A stretch of 64,000 bases of DNA from Lantana camara (Eukaryota > Streptophyta > Magnoliopsida > Lamiales > Verbenaceae), in assembly GCA_037501455.1 (NCBI GenBank), contig CM074860.1, positions 49,424,501 to 49,488,500 on the forward strand. Direction: 5' to 3'. Shown piece after piece: positions 20,548 through 31,184 of the stretch. Made by a program: the position numbers and the translations under genes. The notes under the pieces were generated by a model. It was not told the origin of the DNA. It worked only from the letters and a program-made list of their open reading frames with translations, and ran no database searches. Each line of letters starts with the position of its first letter. Within the stretch, counting starts at the first letter, position 1.

Positions 20548-23500
20548 TGTAGCGCCCCCACTTTGCTGGTAGAGAGCGGCGCCCCAACCCCCGCACTAAA
20601 GCACCCCTCAAGTAATGGTGTGAGCCATCACTCAAGAAATACCCCAGCGAACGACATGTCCATTAACGAGTAACAATAATAGTGTTTAACTATGTGGCTT
20701 ATGCAGCGGAAAATCAGAGTATTTTAAAACTTTTCAAAACATGTGCGTGATGGCATATAAACAAGCAAGTACTGATCGTTAAGCAGAAGAGACTATTAAC
20801 ATTACTATATCAATTGAACATTGTCACGGGAGCATATAATAGCAATCGTAGCAGTATCCAAGTAGCAAAAGGATTATTACCAAAGCATAAGGTAAAGTAT
20901 CAATGCAGCCATATAACATATGCAGGACACAAAATAGATTAATAAAGTAAAGTCCTGACTCAAACAAAATGAACACTCTAGAGCTTCAAGATACCTCTAG
21001 ACTGCGGCTGCAAGACCTGAAACCATGAGGCCAGAAAACAGGTAGAGGTATTAGTCAAAGTGACTAAGTGAGGGATATCTTTAAAAGAAAGTACTTAAAG
21101 TAAACGTTTGAAGTGAAGTTCATAAGGTAAAACCTTTAATGCAAAGCTTTAATGAAGAACTTAAGAATAAGTTCAAGTGATAAAACCCTTTGATGCAATG
21201 CTATAAGTAATGAGAGTTTTCAAAACACTTTCATGAATGCTGTCACAGGCGCACACATATACTATGATTTGGTTCATATGATTTTCATAAAACTGGATAA
21301 GGGTAGGGAACAACTTTGCAAGATATGAACCAACTTTATGAAAACATTGATGCCCGCAAGTTAGGCTTCTCCATCCTTACTCCAGAAAACATGACCATTA
21401 ATAGGGTGTCGGACCAAGATCAACAACACCCTAACACATACACACATGCACCATCCTCCACTAAGTTTCACTTCGGGGAGCGACCCCTAGGTGACCATTA
21501 ACCATTGATTTGGGAATAGATTTGCGGTCCATTCCCGATAATTGTCCTGACTTAACCAAACCTCCTGATTAAAGTCGGTGTCAATCGCCTAGTGTGGCGG
21601 CCGGTATTAGTGATGTCGTTGGCGCTCACTTCCCGAGCATCACCTCTACACATAACCGCCGGGCCCATACCATTAACCATTGATTGCTTGCACCATTGAT
21701 GACATCCAGAATAAATCCGAATGTATGAACCATTGAACATATGCATTGAACCATTGAACCATTGATGCAATACTTTGAAAACATGAACCATTGATGCACT
21801 ACTTTGAAAACATTGAACCATTGATGCATTACTTTGAAAACATTGAACCATTGATGCTATACTTTGAAAACATGTGCCTTTGATCAATGAATAACTAATA
21901 CGATTGGGTTCTTTGAAGAATCATCCCTATAAAGGGTATTTCAAAACAAGAATGTAAAGCACTAGGCTTAGAGTCTCAAAACGATTGAATCATTAAGTAT
22001 TCATGGTTCCAGTTGAAAACATTTATAACCTCACCTATTAATAACAGTAGGTAGGATAGATTATGCAGTGCCCTGGGGATTCCAGTGCTCAACCGTAACT
22101 CCTGTAAGTGTGTACTAAGGTGAGCTAAGACACACTTCTATCACGATGCACATAAACATATAAAACAAGTACAGAACAAGTAATGACAAGAGGGTAGTAC
22201 CATTTAAGGTATTAGAGAAGGATAACATACAAGGGAATCCTTAAAGTGAGTTATCATTAACATGGGACTATGATCTTACTATAATCGATTAGGAATTAAT
22301 CAAATTATGAATCCTATCGCAAAACCTTAGGTTATAAAACAATTCCTCGAAAGAAAACACATTTTGAAATCACATTTTAGACCCCGAATTTGAAAACCCT
22401 AAGTGCAAATGTCTATTAAGAAAGCACAAGTTTTAATTCACTTTTACTATTCAAAAGTACTATTCACAGTTACTATTCCAGATTACTATTCACGGATTAC
22501 TATTCACATGTTACTATTCACTTATCGGGTCAAAGGGTCGGGTCAAACCCACACACTAAACACACACTCATGCACACACACGAACACACACACGGCATGC
22601 ATACATACACACACCCTAATTCAATTATGATCTTGATTATAACCTGTAGTTTCAAGTTCATGTTATTATAAGCAAGTGTGATCTAGGTTAAAGGCATAAC
22701 CTATGGTTAAGAGATCTAATTAAAGCATAACATCAAGTTATGAAACACTATTCTATCTTGGGTTATAACATGTAACACTATCAAAGTGTATAACATATGA
22801 TCAAGTACTATTCCATTAATCCATATCATATCATAAGCTCAAGTCATAATATATGAGTCATGTAACATTGTAACAATGTAATAACATATCATAGACATAA
22901 GTCATAGCACATCAAGACCATTAATCATGTAATATTTATCAATTGACGCCATATAGTAACATGTAACAAGTTATGATATAATTGATCATAGGTTACCATT
23001 CCATTGCATAACATGCTTGAACATAGTTTAAATATCATAATCATGCATCAATTATCATCATATAATAGCTCCATAACAGGATCATACCATATACTAAAGC
23101 AATTCACAACATTTCATAGCATATACTAAACAATTCAATACTATCAAACATATCATAAAAACTATATAATAAATGCATAAAATAAAATCCTACATGGCTT
23201 AGGGAAGACCCTAAGACCCAACCTAAACATAATATAAACATACCATAACATAAAAACATAAACTAAACTAAAACATAACATAAAACCATAACATAAAATA
23301 AAACAACATCTAACCTAGCAAAGGGGGGGAGCCTCACGGCAAGAGGGGGAGAGAGGGAGGAAGAAAGGGAGTTGTTAACACGACATATGAGCAAGGAATT
23401 CAATGGCATGAGGGATCTATTTATAGTTGTTGGGAAGCCCCTCACCTTGTAATAAAAGTATAGGTAAGGGTAGGAGAGCAAAATGGTAAAACTTCTCTTG

Positions 23501-24497
23501 GAAGCTAACTTTGTTCTTGAAGCTAAAATCGGACTGCTGGGGGGTATTTCAGTAATTTCAGCTCCAAAACATGAAGGTGAGTGTCTGGAAATATAACTAT
23601 TCCATCCGGGAAAAAATTAGCTTCGAACCGCATATTCATACGTCAAAATCGGATTTACCGTTTAAAATATACATTAGTTTTAGTGAATAAAAGTTTTGAG
23701 CCCGAAACTCAACACGAGTGAAAAACGACTTTCGAGAATGATTTTCGAGTCCGGATTGTTTCCAAAATTGAAGAAATAAATCGAGAAGCGTTTTGAATCC
23801 AATATCGACTATAAAACGTTTTAGCGATAGAAAGTTGAAAACGTAGAATGAATAGTGAATTCTTACGTACAAGCGTACGCTTCAAAATTTCAAGCTAGGG
23901 TTTGAATCAAGAGTTGTAAAACATTTTAAAAATCTTGAAATAACTCATGTAGTGCAAATCCGAAGAGAAAACATTTTCTGAATGAAAACCTTTCGTAGTA
24001 GAAATAGTGAACTAGGGTTTTCGTAAACATTTTCAAATAAAACAAAGCTCGGAATAGATTTTCAAGTCAAGAATGATTTCAATAGACTCGTTTCGACTCA
24101 AGGATCGATTTGACTGTAAACTTGGGTAGGAAAGATATCAGAATCAAAAGCTCATTTTCAGATGAATAGTAACTTTGGTCGGTAAGTTCCCAAAATACCC
24201 TTATGGTTCAAGAAAGGTTTCCGGAGCTTGGAAAACAAGTTCAAAAGATAGGAAAACATGTGATATGAACCTCTAGGGTTCCACTGAAGCATTGGGTAAT
24301 ATAGGCTTGTGAAATGAATAGTAAACTATGTCGAAGGTCAAGAATTCCCCCTTAAAACATGTCAGGTCACATATGAGCACAAAGTTCATGTAAGAATGCA
24401 ATGCATGAAGGTTTATTAAGTTGGATCATGGTCTATAAACGCCTTACCAATGCCCTTAGTTTACCGTTTCTTCCAGGCCCTGTTTTGGGCTGTTACA
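20548..24497 (-). repeat. AB 3' LTR (3950 bp)
   Basis: Starts TGTAGCGCCCCC and ends GGGCTGTTACA; pairs with 30276-36154. Contents: stem TTAGTCA-AAG-TGACTAA (21051-21067), the CCATTGATG tandem repeat (21730-21870), a run of TACTATTC motifs (22445-22525, one unit more than the other LTR), an AC-rich stretch (22547-22615) and a long AT-rich stretch. No coding function; open frames over the repeats are translations of the repeats. Confidence 0.9.
21730..21870. repeat. Tandem repeat, ~34-bp unit, in AB 3' LTR
   Basis: About four copies of a unit like GAACCATTGATGCATTACTT followed by TGAAAACATT. The same array occurs in the 5' LTR at about 33400-33540. On the minus strand it gives a repetitive open frame with no likely product. 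Confidence 0.8.
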
Positions 24498-24534
24498 ATC
24501 ACCCCTCCTTAAAGAGAATCTGTCCTCAGATTCT
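24498..24534 (-). other. AB polypurine tract and upstream stem-loop
   Basis: In sense orientation: stem AGAATCTG/CAGATTCT with loop AGGA (24534-24515), then AAGGAGGGGTGAT directly before the LTR. The tract would prime plus-strand synthesis. Confidence 0.78.
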
Positions 24535-24545
24535 TCTGCCAATAG

Positions 24546-24758
24546 TTAGGGGTAATGTTTCTGCATCTTATCATCTGTTTCCCACATTGCCTCTTCTGTA
24601 CCATGTCCCTTCCAAAGGACTTTTACCAAAGGAATCTTCTTATTCCTTAGCTCCTGGAACCTTGTATCTAAGATCTTCACCGGTTTCAGCATATAAGTCA
24701 AGTTTGGTTCTGTCTGTAATTCTTCCACTGGTACTATCTCTTTTTCATCCAAAACCAC
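24546..24758 (-). pseudogene. AB integrase C-terminal chromodomain fragment
   Basis: A 70-residue frame reads LTYMLKPVKILDTRFQEL, PLVKVLWKGHGTEEAMWE and MQKHYP, the pattern of the integrase chromodomain of chromoviruses, thought to direct insertion to modified chromatin. It ends at a stop immediately before the polypurine tract, as in complete elements. The rest of integrase is missing. This fragment is the main support for calling AB a chromovirus. Confidence 0.82.
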
Positions 24759-24936
24759 TTGCGAATCTGAGATATATATGATACATTGTGGATCGTTGTA
24801 TGACTTGCAGGTAAATCCAATCTATAAGTAGTTTCTCCAACTCGTTCCATTATCTGGAAGACTCAAACATATCTTGGGTTCAGTTTACCACCTTTATCAA
24901 TTCGAGTAAACCATTTCTTCGGTGTCTTTCACTCCA

Positions 24937-25542
24937 TCACTGCTTCGACTTTGATGGATCTACTTTAACTCCGATTCTGAAAATGATGTGTCCGAGAAAT
25001 GTAACTCTTTCTAGCCAAAACTCGCATTTGCTGAACTTGGCATATAGCTTGTGATCCAGCAAAGTGCTCAGCACAATTCGGATATGCTCGGCGTGCTCCT
25101 CTGGTGTCTTTAAGAACACCAAAATGTCGTCCAATTGTTTTCTCAACTCTTCCAAGATGACTTCCTTCTTGTAACAATCCAGATTAACATGGTACTTAAA
25201 CAACCAATCCATTACAAGGATAATTCCATATCTCGTCATAGGCAACTCAATGAAATCTGAAGGGTAGCAGCGATTACCAGTGGATATAGGGCAGCGTTTA
25301 TATACTTGATCCGTAACGAGGTAAGTCTCCAAAGGAGAACTTACTTCAAATTTTATATGACAATTATTCAAGTGGAAATTATATTTGCACACATAAATTA
25401 GATGCAATTAATAAATGCATGGCACCAGGGTCATATAAGACCTTAACTGGCGTGTTAAGAATGTGCACAGTACCTTCCACATCAGACGAAGGATCAACCT
25501 CCTCATTACCATCCATTGCATATGCTCTGCCTTTAACCACTG
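24937..25542 (-). pseudogene. AB protease and RT fragments joined by a deletion
   Basis: From 25542 downward the sense strand encodes a protease start in which the active-site region reads LYDPGAMHLL. The protease end (MTRYGIILVMDWL) then runs within a few residues into RT downstream of the catalytic box (DDILVFLKTPEEHAEHIRIV, then [18 protein letters not shown]). The N-terminal half of RT is therefore deleted. Further deletions remove the rest up to the chromodomain. Solo LTR S2 interrupts between this and gag. Confidence 0.78.
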
Positions 25543-26498
25543 GTGTAACGCCCCGATTTTCAGACAGTCAGGTACGCTCAACACGTGTGAGTCTCGAGCG
25601 TTAGGATTTTATTTTATTATTTTATTTATTCAAATTATAAGTGTTATAGTAGTTTTATAAATTGTGACCCAACATGATTACGTGAAAAGATATGAAATGT
25701 ATGCCAACTTGGGAATCATGTTACATATTGAATTTATTGTTACGTGAATTAATTGCCGAATGTATCTTAATTGCTTGATTGTCCTTAATTGTCCATTTAC
25801 TTAAGATAGAGGACCAAATTGCATGGATATATTGGGGGACCTAATTGCTCATTTTCAAACTTGATATACTTAATTGCATGACTTACCAACATTAGGGATT
25901 TAATTGCAAATATTACATATTTCCCCAAATATATCACGTTATATGCATTTCTCCCTCAATCATCTTTATTTCATGCCAATCATCTCATTTTGCTTCCTTC
26001 CTCTACCGAACCAAAACCTCCAAAAAGGGAAGAGGAGATTTCATCAACTTCATCGAGTTTATCAAGAGAAATGTGGTTTTGGGAGCTCATTCATCATGCT
26101 AGCTTCATCATCTTCTTCTTCTATTTTCTTTCAAGGTAGAGATGAAGATATATGATTTCATGAATTAACATGTGAAACTAGGGTTATGATTTGGGTGTGA
26201 TAACTTGGCCAAATGATAGTAGGATTATGATTATGAGCTTTAGGCTTGAATTCCATGTGTAATTCTTGGAAATTAGGAGAATATATGATGAGTTCATGTA
26301 TATGCTAAAGTTGATGATTATGGAGATTGAAGCATGAATTATATGTTTATATTGTGTTTTATTGTACCTAAAGCATGTATATATGTTTCCTTCTATGAAT
26401 TATAATATGTGGGATGGATGAGGAGAGTTTTGGGAGCTTTGGGAGCTTGGTCCGTAGCTTCCCTATTCTTCTCCCCTGTTTCTGAACCTTCTGTGTAA

Positions 26499-26756
26499 CG
26501 GGAACGGCCGTTCCCGTCCCCTTTGCAATTGGGGAACAGCCGTTCCCATTGTTTGAATAGTGTGTCAGGCGGCGAGGACGGGAACGCCCGTTCCCACTTT
26601 GTCTCACAGACGGGAACGGCCGTTCCTATCTTCGGGGAGCCCGACAGCGGGAACGGCCATTCCCACTTTGAACTGAAACCCGGAACGGCCGTTCCCAGCT
26701 CTCTGTTAGTGCAGAAACTTTCTGCATAAAAATGGAATTTTGGAACGTCGTTCCAA
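26499..26756 (+). promoter_or_regulatory. Dyad array with GGGAAC arms in S2
   Basis: Six dyads GGGAAC-NNNN-GTTCCC (spacers GGCC, AGCC, GCCC; one arm CGGAAC) are centred at 26507.5, 26539.5, 26587.5, 26619.5, 26656.5 and 26688.5, spaced 32, 48, 32, 37 and 32. A diverged TTGGAAC-GTC-GTTCCAA follows at 26740-26756. Linkers between dyads are unlike one another. Regulatory role inferred. Confidence 0.65.
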
Positions 26757-27195
26757 CGGGTTATTTGACCCCAAATTGCTATTATATGATTGATTATATG
26801 TCGAAACAACATGTTACCATGCTACATTGTTTAGTGCTCGATGTCTCGTATATGATCACGCCGTGCGTCGTTATATGGAATAATATGCTAGAATTGTGGT
26901 CTCATGCATGTACATTGTTCCGTTCCTTGTTCAGTTATTCTCCAGGGCGGAGATTGTGGATCATGAGCACGTTCACGCATTCACGAGTCGTGTGTCGCCT
27001 GTCAGGTGAGGTTTAATTTCTAGTTATATAGAACCGTATAACCTTTACGTGACTGTTTTAATCAAAAGGTATTTATAGTTATATTTTCATGAAATCATTT
27101 ATCGTTCCAAGTTATATTATTGTTCATTAATCAAGCAAGTAAAGCATGTTAGTGTTCACGCATCAAAGCATGCCATGTTCATGAATGCAAGCAAG

Positions 27196-27501
27196 TGTGT
27201 TCTCTTGGCCAGGTCCTCCTTAGTGGGGGCGCTGGATTGGTTCTCGTGCCAATGATTGTCCGTCCAATCACAAGATGAACAATACCCTACCGTGTACGTG
27301 TGTTCTCTTGGCCAGGTTCTCCTTAGTGAGGGCGCTGGACTGGTCCTGCCAGTGGTTGTCCGTCCAACCACAAGAAGAACAAAACCCTATCGTGTACCTG
27401 AGTGTCCCCTGGCCAGGTCCTTCTTAGTGGGGGCGCTGGATTGGTTTTCGTGCCAATGATTGTCCGTCCAATCACAGGAGGAACAAACCTTATCATGTTA
27501 C
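27196..27501 (+). repeat. Three tandem ~102-bp repeats in S2
   Basis: Units begin at 27196, 27298 and about 27399, each with TGGCCAGGTYC, a GGGGGCGCTGGAYTGG block and TTGTCCGTCCAAYCAC. Within each, ATTGG/CCAAT (units 1 and 3) or ACTGG/CCAGT (unit 2) can pair. No coding function. Confidence 0.85.
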
Positions 27502-28226
27502 AAGCACGCCATGTACTGATTGCATGATTTCCATTCCATGAATGTGCTAATTGAATACCCCTGCATGATTGCATGATAACGGACTTGAGTGATCACCTAA
27601 TGACTAACAAGTAAGCAAGCATGTTTATCAATTGCATGAAAAGAACAAGTATTTAATATGGATAGTTGTATTCTCGGGCGAAGCTATATTATTATTGAAC
27701 TTGTATATTTATCTTTATAAACCTTTACCCGAGAATATGACTTGCATGTGATCTGCGCTAATATGTATTTAAACCCCTCACTCAGTCTTCACAGACTGAC
27801 GCCTCCACCTTTCAGGTTATTGCAGGTGCGTGCTAGGCGGGAAGTGAGTCGAGTCCAGTTGTTAGAGTTGAGTCATACACGGTGCATTTATCTGATTGTT
27901 TATTTCTTGTTCGATAAAGTCATGTTTCCAATTATAGGTTAATTATTTTAAGGAAGATGATAATGTATTTATATGTAACTTTAGATTATATTTTATTGGA
28001 AAATGAGAAAAATCATGATTGGATAAATGGAATGAATTGTTAGAAATTGGTTTATGCTTCCGCTTTATTTTGTTGCACGTTTTAGTTATCCCGCCTAGCT
28101 TGTCGAGTATTGCATTGTCACCCGTTCGCTATAGGTCGGTTCATGTACGGATTGGCCATTTCGTATGTGAATTGATCTATAGTGCGGGGGTGTGGCACCT
28201 CCACGTGTACGGGGTGTTACAACTGG

Positions 28227-29282
28227 TGTGCTCGTCGTACCCACCACCGCTTTACCCTTGTCTTGAACCCCAAATCTTTTAATCCTGGTAGGACAATGTT
28301 CCCGTATATGCTTAGGGGAACCACACCAATAACACTGACCATTCTTCTTACGACAATTTTCCTCAGTGTGTCCTTTACGGCTACAATAGTCACAGACTAT
28401 CTCCTCTTGAGTGGCCTGAGGTGTTTCATACTGCTGGGGTGCCCTTTGTTGTTGTTGCGGTGCCATCATTGGTTTCTTCCCGTTTCCCTGAAAGGAGGAT
28501 CCGACAGGTCGCTTTGTTCCTTGAAAAGTCTTGGGGCTAGAAGGCTCTTGACGACTAACGGTCATCCGGATATCCTTATGGGTTGCCTCGACCTTCAATG
28601 CTCTATCAACTGCTCTAGTGTAGGTCTCGTCATCCAAAGAAGCTAGTGCCCAACGGAGCTCAGGTTTCAGACCATCAATGAACCTTTTAGTCTTACAATG
28701 TTCATCACTCAGAATGTGGGGTGCATACTTGATCAGCCTAACAAACTTAGCTTCGTACTCCATCACGTTCATAGATCCTTGGACCAAATTCATAAATTCA
28801 GCTTCTCTTGCATCACGTGTTACCTGAGGAGTGTATTTCTGCTGAAACTCCTTCACAAACTCAGTCCAATTTCCATCAACGTTGTTCTCTGTCCACATGT
28901 GTTGAGTATGCCTCCACCAGTTAAACGCCGCTCCTTCCATCAGAAATGCAGCATACTGAACTCGTTCACGATCTTCAGGGTTGATATCCATAGCTTCAAA
29001 GATCTTTTCGAGACTAGTTAACCAATTTTCAGCCTTCAAGTCGTTGGGTTCACCATAAAACTTAGGCGGGTTCATTCTTAGAAACTTTTCTAGTGTTTTC
29101 CCATTAGGAGAATTACAAGCCCTCACGAATTGTCGCAACACATCAGCTAAATCAGGAACTTCCTCTCTTCTACGAGGTGGTGGCGTAACATCCCTTGGCG
29201 GTGTAAGATCGCGTTGTGGCGTGATTTCTCTTTGGGGTGGCGGTGGCGGTACGCGATTGCGTGGTGCTCTTCTTGGTGGCAT
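28227..29282 (-). CDS. AB gag with two intact CCHC knuckles
   Basis: About 352 codons of gag from MPPRRAPRN. There is a Pro/Arg-rich N-terminus, then the gag core (GEPNDLKAENWLTSLEKIF, AAFNWWRHTQ, FVKEFQQKYTPQVTRD, LVQGSMNVMEYEAKFVRL, YAPHILSDEH) at residues about 70-240. Two CCHC knuckles follow, CDYCSRKGHTEENC and CYWCGSPKHIREHC (C-X2-C-X4-H-X4-C). The open frame runs on to 28095 only because it reads through the end of S2. True gag-pol would continue at 25542. It would form the capsid and bind RNA, and no lesion is seen before the S2 junction. Confidence 0.88.
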
Positions 29283-30252
29283 GATGATACTGAAGTTTCA
29301 AGCATTTAGATATGTGTAGAATGCATGACATTAAAGATGACCACATAATTGGTAACCACGTATTCACATTTCCACGTAGTCACATATAATCATGAGAATA
29401 AGACATGCCCACAACAAAATATCAACAATAATCCATTATCACATTACCACATAGGCAAGAGCAACTTATAAGCATGAACAACATATCAACATTGATCCAT
29501 TATTCCATTATCCATTATCCATTACCATTGACAATTCATGAACATGTGTAACATATCAAGTATGATAACAATAAATGAAATGGCATGATCCTATAACGGC
29601 CCTAATGGTATCCTGAAGCAACTCTAAGACTCATGCAATGACAGTTATGGAAAGCAGTAAACAGATATCCAACCTAAAGCCGAATGTGTCATAAACGTAT
29701 AAGGTTTGGAAAAAAATAATTCTACATTAGGCCACATTTTTAAACAAAATTTAAAATAAGGAGGACCCGATACCATCGAGTTGACTCCCATTCAGGCCTT
29801 ACCATTCATCCAAACCAAGTGCAAAATACCTCTTGTGATTCCATGTCGTCTGAAATTTGTCATCCGTGGTGCCAAAATTTAGGGGTCTTCTACCAAAGCT
29901 ATACATCCCCTTCGCCAAACAATCCTGTCCATGCCCTGCTGGATCAACCTCATCATTATCAGATCCATCATTACCTCCATTAGACTGCTCCTAGTCCTGC
30001 CTTTGTTCCTTGATCGGCACCAAGTATAGAAACGAGTAACTCCTCAGCTAGAAACAGGCATAGTGCGTGGAGCCTCGAACTGCTCGAAAAAGACCTCATG
30101 CATCTGCTGCTGGTTAGGATCATAACGTAGCTGAACCGCCATGGCTATACAAAAGATACCACGGACATGAATGCCAGAAGATAGAACCACGCAACTCCAA
30201 ACAATCTTCCATGATGTGAGCAATCCAGGTCAAGTCTCTTCTTACTTAACCT
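29283..30252 (-). other. AB 5' untranslated leader
   Basis: About 1 kb between primer site and gag with no recognisable ORF. It is AT-rich, with CCATTATCCATTA-type short repeats (29490-29530). Confidence 0.55.
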
Positions 30253-30267
30253 GGCGCTCTGATACCA
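30253..30267 (-). other. AB primer-binding site, tRNA-iMet type
   Basis: Minus-strand TGGTATCAGAGCGCC, eight bases inside the LTR start at 30276. The first 12 bases fit initiator tRNA-Met. Confidence 0.85.
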
Positions 30268-31184
30268 CTTCAGGCTGTAGCGCCCCCACTTTGCTGGTAG
30301 AGAGCGGCGCCCCAACCCCCGCACTGAAGCACCCCTCAAGTAATGGTGTGAGCCATCACTCAAGAAATACCCCAGCGAACGGCATGTCCATTAATGAGTA
30401 ACAATAATAGTGTTTAACTATGTGGCTTATGCAGCGGAAAATCAGAGTATTTTAAAACTTTTCAAAACATGTGCGTGATGGCATATAAACAAGCAAGTAC
30501 TGATCGTTAAGCAGAAGAGACTATTAACATTACTATATCAATTGAACATTGTCACGGGAGCATATAATAGCAATTGTAGCAGTGTCCAAGTAGCAGAAGG
30601 ATTATTACAAAAGCATAAGGTAAAGTATCAGTGCAGCCATATAACATATGCAGGATACAAAATAGATTAATAAAGTAAAGTCCTGACTCAAACAAAATGA
30701 ACACTCTAGAGCTTCAAGATACCTCTAGACTGCGGCTGCAAGACCTGAAACCATGAGGCCAGAAAACAGGTAGAGGTATTAGTCAAAGTGACTAAGTGAG
30801 GGATATCTTTAAAAGAAAGTACTTAAAGTAAACGTTTGAAGTGAAGTTCATAAGGTAAAACCTTTAATGCAAAGCTTTAATGAAGAACTTAAGAATAAGT
30901 TCAAGTGATAAAACCCTTTGATGCAATGCTATAAGTAATGAGAGTTTTCAAAACACTTTCATGAATGTTGTCACAGGCGCACACATATGCTATGATTTGG
31001 TTCATATGATTTTCATAAAACGGGATAAGGGTAGGGAACAACTTTGCAAGATATGAACCAACTTTATGAAAACATTGATGCCCGCAAGCTAGGCTTCTCC
31101 ATCCTTACTCCAGAAAACATGACCATTAAGAGGGTGTCGGACCGAGATCAACAACACCCTAACACATACACACATGCACCATCC

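Larger units (their letters stand above)
25543..28221 (+). mobile_element. Solo LTR S2 (2679 bp)
   Basis: Starts TGTAACGCCCCG and ends CGGGGTGTTACA, flanked by ACTGG at 25538-25542 and 28222-28226 with no internal region. Layout: CT-rich leader-like stretch, donor-like TTTCAAG-GTAGAG (GT at 26136), dyad array, TCTGCATAAAA (TATA-like, about 26721), a GGTGAGGTTTAATT segment (27005), a tandem repeat, stem TCAGTCT-TCAC-AGACTGA (27782-27799), acceptor-like CCACCTTTCAG (to 27815), GCTAGGCGGG (27832-27841) and CCCGCCTAGC (28090-28099). It splits AB between gag and protease. Confidence 0.92.

Noticed and set aside
21552..21887. Minus-strand 111-residue repetitive open frame (and its twin at 33222-33557)
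   Set aside because: It is a translation of the CCATTGATG tandem repeat within AB's LTRs.
27156..27574. Several overlapping frames on both strands in S2
   Set aside because: They lie over the 102-bp tandem repeat and show no domain.
28095..28226. C-terminal 44 residues of the AB gag frame
   Set aside because: They are read-through into solo LTR S2, not gag sequence.
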